Positions 17,501 to 24,939 of a stretch of 50,934 nucleotides of DNA are shown here, piece by piece. The notes below the pieces were generated by a model. That model was not told where the DNA came from. It made no database searches and saw only the letters and a program-made list of their open reading frames with translations. The translations under genes were made by a program, and so were the position numbers. Position 1 is the stretch's first letter; the number at the start of each line of letters is the position of its first letter. Source of the stretch: Methylopila sp. Yamaguchi (GTDB lineage Bacteria; Pseudomonadota; Alphaproteobacteria; Rhizobiales; Methylopilaceae); the NCBI RefSeq assembly GCF_002897035.1, contig NZ_BAUX01000023.1:1-50934 (forward strand), in the 5' to 3' direction.

Positions 17501-19770
17501 CCGACGCGGCGGAGCCCCGAACGACCCTTTCGGTTCCCGTAAAGCTCGCTGGCCTCGCCGCCGGCGAGCAGGCCTATGTGACGGTCGCCGCCGTCGACGT
17601 GGGCATCCTCAACCTCACGGGCTACGTCCCGCCCGCGCCGGACCTCGTGGTCTTCGGCCAGCGCAAGCTCGCGGCTGAGCTTCGCGACCTCTACGGCCAG
17701 CTGATCGACGGCATGAACGCGCAGCGCGGCAAGCTGCGGTCCGGCGGCGACGGCGCCGGCGCCGGCGGCCTGCAGGACACGCCGACGCAGGCGCCGCTGG
17801 CGCTGTTCTCCGGAATCGTGGCGGCGGACGCGAGCGGAACGGCCAACGTCGCCTTCGCGCTCCCCGCCTTCAACGGCACGGTCAAGCTGATGGCTGTCGC
17901 GTGGTCCGCGACCAAGCTCGGCCACGCCTCGAAGGACGTGACCGTCGCCGACCCGGTCGTGGTCACCGCGGCGCTGCCGCGGTTCCTCGCCGACGGCGAC
18001 CGCTCGCGGCTGAGGCTCGACCTCGACAACGTCGCGGGCCCCGCCGGCGACTACGCGCTCGACGTCCGCGTCTCGGGGCCGCTCACCGGCACGGCGACGG
18101 CCAAGCCGATCACGCTCGCCGCGAGACAGCGCGCGGCGGTCGATATCCCGCTGATGGCGAAGGGCATAGGCGCGGCGCGCCTCGACGTGGCGCTGCGCGG
18201 GCCGGACGGCCGCGTCTACGTCCAAGCGCTTGCGCTGGAGGTGAAGCCCGCGACCGCGCCCGTCTCCCGCCGCAGCGTGGTCGCGCTCGCCAAGGGCGCG
18301 GGGCTGACGGTCGGGACCGACATGCTCAAGGACCTCGTGCCCGGCACGGGCGAGGTCGCGGTGTCGGTCGGCAAGCCCGGCGCGCTCGACGGCGCCACCT
18401 TCCGCCAAGCGCTCGACGGCTACCCCTACGCCTGCTCGGAGCAGCTCTCGAGCCGCCTGCTGGCGCTGATCTACGGCGACCAGCTCGGCCTCTCGGCGCA
18501 GACCGCCGGCGTGCGGCCGGCCGACGTGACGGCCCGCATCGGCGACATCATCGCCCGCGTGCTGTCGCGGCAGGACTCGAACGGCTCGTTCGGTCTGTGG
18601 TCGGCGGAGGGCGGAGACCTTTGGCTCGACGCCTATGTGACCGATGTGCTGGCCCGCGCACGCGCGGCCGACGCCGCCGTGCCGCAGCGCTCGCTCGAGC
18701 TCGCGCTCGACAACCTGCGCAACGCGATCGGCCTGCGCCAGGACTCCACTGACAGCGACATCGCCTACGCGCACTATGTGCTCGCCCGCTCGGGCCGCGC
18801 GCTCGTCGGCGAGTTGCGCTACCTCGCCGACGTGAAGCTCGCCGAGTTCGCGAGCCCGCTCGCCCGCGCTCAGATCGGCGCGGCCCTGGCGCAGATCGGC
18901 GACCGCACGCGCGCCGCGAAAGCCTTTGCGGCGGCGGAAGGCGCCGAGGCGGACGAAGCGGCGCGCACCGACTTCGGCTCCGCGCTGCGCGACCAGGCGG
19001 CGATCGTGGCGCTGGCCTCCGAAGCGCGCGTCGGCGCCAGCATCGCGCCCGCGGCCCTTCGGCGGATCGGCGCCGCGCGCGCGGACCGCATCACCTTCTC
19101 CACGCAGGAGAACGCCTGGCTGCTGCTCGCCGCCCGCGCCCAGCGCGCCGAGAGCGCGGACCTCACGCTCACGGTCGACGGCGCCGCGCACAACGGGCCG
19201 CTAAGCGCGGTCTATCCCCCCGATCGCCTCGTCGCCGGCCCCTCGCGCATCGCCAACGCCGGGGAGACGGCGCTCGAGGCCGTAGTAACCGTGAAAGGCG
19301 CGCCGCTGGCGCCGGAATCTCCGTCCGAGAACGGCTTCCAGCTCGAGCGGCGCTACTACACGACCGCAGGCGTCGAGGTGGACCCCTCGAAGGTGGCGCA
19401 GAACACCCGTCTCGTGGTGGTGCTGACCGTCACGGAGCCAGAGCCGGCGCAGGGCCGCGTGCTGGTGGTGGACCGTCTGCCGGCGGGCTTCGAGATCGAC
19501 AACCCCGAACTGGTGTCGAGCGCGAAGCTGCCGGCGCTGTCGTTCCTCAGCGAGCAGCCGTCGGCGACCCACGCCGAGTTCCGCGACGACCGCTTCGTGG
19601 CCGCCTTCGACCGCGAAGCCGGCGGCGACGCGATCTACGCCGCCGCCTACGTCGTGCGCGCGGTCGCGCCCGGCGTCTACGCACAGCCGGCGGCGACCGT
19701 CGAGGACATGTACCGTCCCGCCCGCTTCGCCCGCACTGGCGCCGGCCGCCTCGAGGTGACGGCGCGGTGA
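14572..19770 (+). CDS. Bacterial alpha-2-macroglobulin family protein
   Basis: A 1732-residue periplasmic protease-trap protein of the YfhM type. Residues 1-27 are a signal peptide ending AAAQ, without a lipobox cysteine, unlike the E. coli lipoprotein. Residues about 30-190 look helical and TPR-like (AGEWRDAAVTMALAAGKDP, AKEDFRPALDAYKASLAAAP). A series of macroglobulin beta-domains follows (VFTERGVYRSKETV near 517, KPAYRPGETATATL in the middle), then the toroid with thioester motif GYPYACSEQ (C1288, Q1291). In known members this bond traps attacking proteases. pbpC follows 175 bp downstream on the same strand, the classic pairing thought to guard a breached envelope. A very long antisense frame opposite it is a GC artefact. 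Confidence 0.92.
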   Translation: MTRLRAKTLKGGLLAAALAFAIPAAAQTSPGFQNRDALQSALKLQARVQREAASDPRPVAEILKQGIAQIRAGEWRDAAVTMALAAGKDPKSEQAWRNLSVALSRIETDDYSERESFREQATGAAWRAYELSTDAKTRARALAVLANALVAKEDFRPALDAYKASLAAAPSAEVKTTYEQLRAEHGFRALDYSIDSDASSPRACVQFSENLAKGRIDFAPYVILKGAENPAVTANDSQLCVDGLKHGEAYDLTVRQGLPSEVDEPLPSSKDFRIYVRDRSPSVRFTGRNYVLPSTGQQGLPLVSVNVDAATVEIFRVGDRSLAPSVVSGDFQSQLNAEAIQKLRDDSAATVYSGELAIERKQNQDVSTAFPVSEAVPHLAPGVYVMAARPKNVVDPEPWDSQATQWFVVSDLGITAVSGADGVKAFARSLASAAPLKGVEFRLVARDNEVLATRTTDAAGFVTFEAGLTRGTGGSAPAVLVAANGGDYGFLDLTKPGFDLSDRGVGGRAAPGPLDAQVFTERGVYRSKETVHVSALLRDDKGAGVEGLPLTLVVTRPDGVEDRRAVTTDAGAGGRTLDVPLVDQAMGGTWRVEAFADVKAAPSGAATFLVADYVPEKLDLKLSTATPALGASGAAVDADGRWLYGARAADLALEGEVTLKVSDRAPAGFEGYRFGLSDEQVAPIRTPLDGLPRTDADGKARVTVIRPLLPDTTRPLEAEIALRLLEPSGRALERTVTLPVAATGPRIGVKPLFRDRVGDGETARFDVAMVGADGKAVAANGLKWQLLRLETDYQWYASNGRWNFETVTRTRRVADGTVDAAAAAPAKIEAKTAYGRYRLEVETPDPQGPATSVTFDAGFYAAASADSPDVLDVALDKPAYRPGETATATLSSRFAGRATVLVVGAGVVDQTTLDVTDKGATVSFPVTEAWRPGAYVVAFVHRPLDAKASRMPGRAVGVAHAQIDARDRTLGVSLGAPDAAEPRTTLSVPVKLAGLAAGEQAYVTVAAVDVGILNLTGYVPPAPDLVVFGQRKLAAELRDLYGQLIDGMNAQRGKLRSGGDGAGAGGLQDTPTQAPLALFSGIVAADASGTANVAFALPAFNGTVKLMAVAWSATKLGHASKDVTVADPVVVTAALPRFLADGDRSRLRLDLDNVAGPAGDYALDVRVSGPLTGTATAKPITLAARQRAAVDIPLMAKGIGAARLDVALRGPDGRVYVQALALEVKPATAPVSRRSVVALAKGAGLTVGTDMLKDLVPGTGEVAVSVGKPGALDGATFRQALDGYPYACSEQLSSRLLALIYGDQLGLSAQTAGVRPADVTARIGDIIARVLSRQDSNGSFGLWSAEGGDLWLDAYVTDVLARARAADAAVPQRSLELALDNLRNAIGLRQDSTDSDIAYAHYVLARSGRALVGELRYLADVKLAEFASPLARAQIGAALAQIGDRTRAAKAFAAAEGAEADEAARTDFGSALRDQAAIVALASEARVGASIAPAALRRIGAARADRITFSTQENAWLLLAARAQRAESADLTLTVDGAAHNGPLSAVYPPDRLVAGPSRIANAGETALEAVVTVKGAPLAPESPSENGFQLERRYYTTAGVEVDPSKVAQNTRLVVVLTVTEPEPAQGRVLVVDRLPAGFEIDNPELVSSAKLPALSFLSEQPSATHAEFRDDRFVAAFDREAGGDAIYAAAYVVRAVAPGVYAQPAATVEDMYRPARFARTGAGRLEVTAR

Positions 19771-19790
19771 GCAGGGAGCGGGGCTCAAGC

Positions 19791-19922
19791 CGTCATCACG
19801 GCCGCAGCGGCGAAGCTGCGGAGAGCCGGGATCGCATCGAGCTGTCCGCGAGACCGGCGCGTCCGAGTTCGTGCAGCCGTCCTACGATCCCGGCTCGGCC
19901 CTGCGGGCCGTCCGGGATGACG
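19791..19922. repeat. Pair of inverted intergenic palindromic repeats
   Basis: Unit A (19791-19834) starts CGTCATCACGG and ends GAGCCGGGATCG. Unit B (19885-19922) is the same element in reverse, starting CGATCCCGGCTC and ending CCGGGATGACG. Each has an internal GC-rich hairpin, and the matched ends would let A and B pair with each other around a 50-base spacer. This is the layout of REP/BIME-type intergenic elements. Unit B overlaps the in-frame extension upstream of pbpC, so that extension is probably non-coding. Confidence 0.75.
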
Positions 19923-19945
19923 CGCTAGCGCAGAGGTCCGCGCTG

Positions 19946-22021
19946 ATGGCCGGCCGTAGCTCCCGTCCCGCGCGTCTCGCGGCCTCCGCGCTGCTCGCGA
20001 TCCTCGTCGCCGGCTCCGCCGCCGCGATCAGCCTCGCCTCAATGCCCGCGCCCTCCCCCGGCCGGGCCGACAAGCTCTCCACGCTCGTGCTCGACCGCGA
20101 CGGCCGGCTGCTGCGCCCGTTTACGGCGGTCGACGGCGCCTGGCGCCTGCCGGCGGGCAAGGACGAGGTCGATCCGCGCTTTCTGCGCTTCCTGACGACC
20201 TATGAGGACAAGCGCTTCCTCTCCCATCCCGGCGTCGACCCGCTGGCGGCGCTCCGAGCCATTGGGCAGGCGGCGCTCCATCGCGGCGTGGTGTCGGGCG
20301 GCTCGACGCTCACCATGCAGGTCGCCCGGCTGCTTGCGCCGGACGCCCGCGACCGCACGCTCGCCCGCAAGTGGCGCGAGATGGGGGCGGCGCTGGCGCT
20401 TGAACGCGCGGTCGGCAAAGGCGGCGTGCTCGACCTCTACCTCCGGCTCGCGCCCTACGGCGGCAACCTGGAAGGCGTACGCGCCGCAAGCCTCGCTTAT
20501 TTCGGAAAAGAGCCAGGGCGGCTCTCGGTCGCCGAGGCCGCGCTGCTGGTCGCTATCCCCCAGGCGCCCGAAGCCCGCCGCCCCGACCGCGACGTCGCTG
20601 CGGCGAAAGCCGCCCGCGACCATGTGCTCGACCGGCTGGTCGCCGCCGGAGAGCTCGCGCCGGCCGAAGCCGCCTACGCCCGCGAAGAGCCCGTGCCCAC
20701 GGGCCGTCGCCCCTTCCCCAACCTCGCCGCCCATGCCGCCGAGGCGGCGGCGCTCAGGGTCGGTCCGGGCGGCGTGGCGCGCCTGACGCTGAAGCGCGAC
20801 CTGCAGCGCGCGCTGGAGGACCTCGCCCGCGACCGCGCCCGATCGCTCGGGCCCGGCCTCTCGGTCGCGATCCTCGTCGCCGACCACCGGACCGGCGCGA
20901 TCGAGGCCTCGGTAGGATCGGCCGACTACTTCGACGCCTCGCGCGCCGGGAGCCTCGATCAGACCCGCGCCGTGCGCTCCCCGGGATCGGCCCTCAAGCC
21001 GTTCATCTATGGCTTCGCCTTCGAGAATGGCGTCGCCGCGCCCGAAACCCTGATCGAGGACCGGCCCGCGCGCTTCGGCGCCTACGCCCCACGAAACTTC
21101 GACGAAGGATTCCACGGCACGGTCTCCTGCGCGCAGGCGCTGGCGCTGTCGCTCAACATCCCGGCTGTCGCGCTGCTGGAAGCGGTGGGGCCGACGCGGT
21201 TCGTGGCGCGGCTGCGCGGCGCCGGCGCGCAGGTCTCGCTGCCGGGCGTGGAGGCGCCAGGCCTCGCCGTCGCGCTCGGCGGCCTCGGCGTGCGGCTTGT
21301 GGATCTGGCGACGCTTTACGCCGGCCTCGCACGGGGCGGCGCGACGACGCCGCTTGCCGACGACCCCCTGGCGCTTGCCGACCCAGCAGGGCCCGGCCGC
21401 CGCCTCTTGGACCCGATCGCCGCCGCGCAGGTGGCCGCGGCTCTGCTCAAAAGCCCGCCGCCGCAGGCGGCGCTCGGGGGCCGGATCGCGTTCAAGACCG
21501 GCACGTCTTACGGCTACCGCGACGCCTGGGCGGTCGGCTTCGACGGCGCGCATGTGGTGGCGGTCTGGGCGGGGCGCCCGGACGGCGCGTCCAGCGCAGG
21601 CCTCGTTGGCCGCGACGCGGCGGCGCCGATCCTGTTCGACGCCTTCGCCCGGCTCGGGCGCGACGTCGTCCCGTTGAGCCCGGAGCCGCCGGAGGCGCTG
21701 GCGGCCCTGAGCGAGCTCCCCCAGGCGCTGCGACGCTTTCGCCCGGTTGGGACGCTCGCGGCCGACGGCTCCGCCGAGGCGCCGCCGCTTGCGGTCGCCT
21801 TCCCGCCCGACGGCGCGCGGGTCGAAGTCGGCGCGGGCTCCGAACTCACGCTGAAGGCCGCGGGCGGCGTCGCGCCGTTCCGCTGGCTCGTGGACGGCCG
21901 CCCGCTGCCGCCCCAGCGCCGCCGCGACGCGGCGTGGACCGTCGCCGGTCCCGGCTTCGCCCGCGTTACCGTGACCGATGGCGCGGGCGCGACGGCGTCG
22001 GCGAACGTGCGGATCGACTGA
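19946..22021 (+). CDS. pbpC: Penicillin-binding protein 1C (bifunctional glycosyltransferase/transpeptidase)
   Basis: A 691-residue class A PBP with an N-terminal membrane anchor (residues about 12-33). The GT51 domain shows TYEDKRFLSHPGVDP with the catalytic Glu, then GGSTLTMQVARLL. The transpeptidase domain has S348-A-L-K351 (SxxK), SLN (SxN) and K517-T-G. A beta-sandwich domain follows (from about 610, PLAVAFPPDGARVEV), as in the PBP1C C-terminus. The frame opens at a GTG at 19871, but that leader is made of an intergenic repeat; ATG 19946 has AGAGG upstream and begins just before the anchor. It is paired with the macroglobulin gene. Confidence 0.92.
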   Translation: MAGRSSRPARLAASALLAILVAGSAAAISLASMPAPSPGRADKLSTLVLDRDGRLLRPFTAVDGAWRLPAGKDEVDPRFLRFLTTYEDKRFLSHPGVDPLAALRAIGQAALHRGVVSGGSTLTMQVARLLAPDARDRTLARKWREMGAALALERAVGKGGVLDLYLRLAPYGGNLEGVRAASLAYFGKEPGRLSVAEAALLVAIPQAPEARRPDRDVAAAKAARDHVLDRLVAAGELAPAEAAYAREEPVPTGRRPFPNLAAHAAEAAALRVGPGGVARLTLKRDLQRALEDLARDRARSLGPGLSVAILVADHRTGAIEASVGSADYFDASRAGSLDQTRAVRSPGSALKPFIYGFAFENGVAAPETLIEDRPARFGAYAPRNFDEGFHGTVSCAQALALSLNIPAVALLEAVGPTRFVARLRGAGAQVSLPGVEAPGLAVALGGLGVRLVDLATLYAGLARGGATTPLADDPLALADPAGPGRRLLDPIAAAQVAAALLKSPPPQAALGGRIAFKTGTSYGYRDAWAVGFDGAHVVAVWAGRPDGASSAGLVGRDAAAPILFDAFARLGRDVVPLSPEPPEALAALSELPQALRRFRPVGTLAADGSAEAPPLAVAFPPDGARVEVGAGSELTLKAAGGVAPFRWLVDGRPLPPQRRRDAAWTVAGPGFARVTVTDGAGATASANVRID

Positions 22022-22032
22022 CGCGGGCCACG

Positions 22033-22061
22033 CTTGATTTTTGGGTCGGCGCGCCTGATAT
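22033..22061 (+). promoter_or_regulatory. Candidate RpoH (sigma-32) promoter of grpE
   Basis: CTTG at 22033-22036, a 17-base spacer, then CCTGATAT at 22054-22061. This resembles the alphaproteobacterial heat-shock consensus (CTTG, 17-18 bases, CYTATNT-like). It lies about 45 bases before the grpE start, in a gap of 85 bp behind pbpC. Match by eye only. Confidence 0.45.
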
Positions 22062-22106
22062 CCGGCCCGCCCCATCCCTTTCGCAGACTTGAAGAAGAGG
22101 CGCGCG

Positions 22107-22772
22107 ATGCCGGACCCGACTTCGCCCCGCAACGCCACCAGCGAGACCGCCGAGACGGTCGCCCCGACCGCCGCCGGACCGGCGGCGACGCCCGAGACCG
22201 ACGAGGAACGCGCGGACGCCACCATCGAGGCCGAGGTCGCCGAACCGGCGCCGGCGGACCGCACCGCCGAATTGGAGGCCGCGGTCAACGACCTGCGCGA
22301 CCGGCTGCTCCGCAGCCACGCCGAGATGGAGAACCTGCGCCGCCGCACCGAGCGCGAGGTGCAGGACGGCCGCCGCTACGCGATCTCCTCCTTCGCCCGC
22401 GATCTGCTCGGCGTCGCCGACAACCTCCGCCGCGCGCTCGACGCCGCCGCGGCGGGCGGCGCGCCCGCCGACCCGATCCTCACGGCGCTCGTGGAAGGCG
22501 TGGAGCTGACCGAGAAGGAACTGCTGAAGTCGCTCGAGAAGAACGGCGTGCAAAAGCTGGAGCCCAAGGGCCAGCCCTTTGACCCGAACTTCCACCAGGC
22601 GATCTTTGAGGCCCCTGACCCGAGCGTGCCGAACGGCACCGTGGTTCAGGTGGTGCAGGAGGGCTACGTCATCGGCGACCGCATCCTGCGCCCCGCAATG
22701 GTGGGCGTCGCCCGCGGCGGCCCGAAGCCGGGCGCGACCAGTGAGACCGCGGGGGTCGACAAGTCGGCTTAA
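22107..22772 (+). CDS. grpE: Nucleotide exchange factor GrpE
   Basis: A 221-residue homodimeric co-chaperone that releases ADP from DnaK. A long acidic, low-complexity leader (residues 1-55) is followed by the coiled-coil ([26 protein letters not shown]). The beta-domain has the GrpE signature regions [22 protein letters not shown] and [27 protein letters not shown] 22107 has AAGAGG upstream; a TTG at 22089 would add six residues. Neither hrcA, rph nor dnaK is nearby, so it is a stand-alone copy. A possible heat-shock promoter lies before it. Confidence 0.96.
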   Translation: MPDPTSPRNATSETAETVAPTAAGPAATPETDEERADATIEAEVAEPAPADRTAELEAAVNDLRDRLLRSHAEMENLRRRTEREVQDGRRYAISSFARDLLGVADNLRRALDAAAAGGAPADPILTALVEGVELTEKELLKSLEKNGVQKLEPKGQPFDPNFHQAIFEAPDPSVPNGTVVQVVQEGYVIGDRILRPAMVGVARGGPKPGATSETAGVDKSA

Positions 22773-22912
22773 GGCCCCCGCCGCTGTCTAACTAAATTCC
22801 TTTGGATAGGCTTTGAAACAGCGCTCACGGACTCGTGAGCGTGATTTCAGGCGGCTTCGCTTCCGCTAGTCTTCGCTCACTCTCCGGGGGGAGAGCAGCA
22901 GCGGAGATATCG

Positions 22913-24886
22913 GTGGCGACCCTCTATGGCACGCCCGGTCGGAACAACGTCCTGACCGGCGGCGACAACTATGACTACATCTACGGAGCCGAACTTGCGG
23001 ACACGGTCCGCGGCGGCTTTGGCGGCGACCAGCTGTATGGGCGCGCCGGAGACGATCAGCTCTTCGGCGAGAGCGGCGACGATTGGCTGTACGGCGAGGA
23101 TGGAGCCGACCGCCTCGAGGGCGGCGGCGGCTCCGACCGGTTGGCTGGGGGCGCAGGCGGCGATACGCTAATCGGCGGCGCTGGAAGCGACGACATCTCC
23201 GTCGGGAACCTCTCCCAGATGATGGGCGACCGGGTCGACGGCGACGGTCCACTAGCGACCGACAGCGCCGGGATCGACACCCTGTCCGCGAGCTTCGCCG
23301 GACGGCTTGAGGCGCTCGTCTTCGCGCCGAACGATCCCGCATACACCACCCGCGTGCCCGGGGCCTTCCTGTTCAAGGGCATCGAGCAGTTCGACATCGT
23401 CGGGGGCTCCGGAAACGACACCCTCTCGGGCTGGCTGCTGGACGACACGTTGTACGGCGGCGCCGGCAGGGATTTGATCAGCGGGCTCGGCGGTGACGAC
23501 GAGTTGGGGGGCGGCGACGGCGACGACCGACTCTTCGGCGACGCAGGCGACGATGATCTCAGCGGCGGCGCGGGCGCGGACGCTCTGGTCGGCGACGTCG
23601 GCGACGACCATCTCGACGGCGACGGCGGCGACGATCGCCTCTACGGCGGTCGGGGCGCGGACGCGCTCCACGGCGGCATGGGCGCTGACCTCCTTAAGGG
23701 GCAAGACGGCGACGACGAGCTGGACGGCCAGGACGGTGAGGACACCCTGGACGGCGGATCAGGCAACGACACTCTCTTCGGCGACGACGACTACGACGGC
23801 GACCAGCAGCGCGACGTTCTTCTGGGAGGCGCCGGCGACGACCTCATCCGCGCGGGCGTTTCCGATATCGCTGTTGGCGGCGACGGTTCCGACGTGCTCC
23901 AGATCCGCTTCAGGAATTCCTGGGCCGGCGAGGATTTCGCCTTCTCCGACGGCAGTTTCGAGTTCGCGTCGGGGGCTTCGTTCTCAGGCTTCGAGAAGCT
24001 GGATTTCCTGGGCGGCTTTCGGAACGACCAGGTGAGCGGCGGAGAGTTGTCCGACACCTTGTCCGGCGGAGCAGGCGACGACCGGCTCGACGGTCTCGGC
24101 GGCGACGACGTTCTGATGGACGGGTATGGCGCGGACACGCTGTTCGGCGGCGCCGGAGACGACGTGTTTTACCTGCAGGAGAACGATTTCTATTACACGC
24201 TGCCGAGCAAGGACGTCATCGTCGGCGGAGCGGGCTTCGACACGGTAATCGCAGCCTCCTACGACACCGGGCTCGTCCTTGACCTTGCGGACAACGCCCT
24301 GAACGACGGCCTGCTTCGAGGCGACCGGTTCCGCAGCGTGGAGGCCTTTGTTGCGACGGACGCGGACGACGTCATGCGCGGCGACGCGCAGAGTAATGCG
24401 TTTTACGGCGGCGGCGACAGCGACGCTCTCGACGGCCGCGGCGGAAACGACACCCTGCAGGGCGGGATGGGCGCGGACCTGCTGACCGGCGGCCAAGGCG
24501 CCGACATCTTCGACATGTCGGACCTCGCCTACCGGTACATCTACGACCCGGGGACGGGCGGATATCCGATCGGATTTGACTTCGCTGCCCGCAACGACCG
24601 GATCACCGACTTCTCGTCCGCCGAGGGGGACAAGATCCAGGTCTCGATCGAGGAGTTCGGCCCCGCCGCCGACTTCACGCTGACGCTCGGGACCGAAGCG
24701 AGCACGGCCGCCCGCGGCTTCATCTTCGACGCGGGTTCGCACCAGCTCTGGTTCGATCAGGACGGCGCGGGCGACGGCGAGAAGTACCTGATCGCGACGC
24801 TGGACGGCGTGACGGCGCTCACGCGGGACGACTTCGTGTTCGTTCCCGCGTCGAACCCGATCGGCAGCGAGCCGCTGTTCGGCTGA
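22913..24886 (+). CDS. RTX-type calcium-binding secreted protein (second copy in window)
   Basis: A protein of about 657 residues dominated by GGxGxDxLxG nonapeptides in at least four blocks. They are separated by domains containing GAFLFKGIEQFDIVGGSGNDTLSG and a related ASFSGFEKLDFLGGFRNDQVSG, a repeated folding unit. The C-terminus (RITDFSSAEGDKIQVSIEEFG...GFIFDAGSHQLWFDQDGAG) resembles the serralysin/M10 C-terminal and type I secretion tail. I choose the GTG at 22913: GCGGAG precedes it, and it gives M-A-T-L-Y-G-T, matching the M-A-T-F-T-G-T start of the RTX gene at 4302-6473. A GTG at 22835 lacks a ribosome site. There is no enzymatic domain and no exporter gene nearby. Confidence 0.83.
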   Translation: MATLYGTPGRNNVLTGGDNYDYIYGAELADTVRGGFGGDQLYGRAGDDQLFGESGDDWLYGEDGADRLEGGGGSDRLAGGAGGDTLIGGAGSDDISVGNLSQMMGDRVDGDGPLATDSAGIDTLSASFAGRLEALVFAPNDPAYTTRVPGAFLFKGIEQFDIVGGSGNDTLSGWLLDDTLYGGAGRDLISGLGGDDELGGGDGDDRLFGDAGDDDLSGGAGADALVGDVGDDHLDGDGGDDRLYGGRGADALHGGMGADLLKGQDGDDELDGQDGEDTLDGGSGNDTLFGDDDYDGDQQRDVLLGGAGDDLIRAGVSDIAVGGDGSDVLQIRFRNSWAGEDFAFSDGSFEFASGASFSGFEKLDFLGGFRNDQVSGGELSDTLSGGAGDDRLDGLGGDDVLMDGYGADTLFGGAGDDVFYLQENDFYYTLPSKDVIVGGAGFDTVIAASYDTGLVLDLADNALNDGLLRGDRFRSVEAFVATDADDVMRGDAQSNAFYGGGDSDALDGRGGNDTLQGGMGADLLTGGQGADIFDMSDLAYRYIYDPGTGGYPIGFDFAARNDRITDFSSAEGDKIQVSIEEFGPAADFTLTLGTEASTAARGFIFDAGSHQLWFDQDGAGDGEKYLIATLDGVTALTRDDFVFVPASNPIGSEPLFG

Positions 24887-24899
24887 CGACGACGAACGC

Positions 24900-24933
24900 C
24901 GGAGTCTCCGCGCTGCGGCCGACGGAGACTCCG
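24900..24933. terminator. Bidirectional hairpin between convergent RTX and permease genes
   Basis: A perfect 11-bp inverted repeat, CGGAGTCTCCG (24900-24910) and CGGAGACTCCG (24923-24933), with a 12-base loop, 13 bases after the RTX stop and 7 before the permease stop. There is no long T-run on either side, so it may need Rho or act as an mRNA 3' end. Confidence 0.6.
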
Positions 24934-24939
24934 ACGAGC

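Noticed and set aside
14527-19191. A 1554-codon open frame antisense to the macroglobulin gene
   Set aside because: Its composition (Arg, Gly, Ala, Asp, His strings) is what GC-rich antisense frames give; there is no domain, and the sense gene has clear family motifs throughout.
20039-22348. A 769-codon antisense frame over pbpC and grpE
   Set aside because: Arg/Gly/Ala-rich shadow without motifs; both sense genes are recognised enzymes or chaperones.
23000-24500. Short repeated DNA that could suggest a CRISPR-like array
   Set aside because: The repeats are in-frame RTX nonapeptide codons without constant direct repeats or unique spacers.
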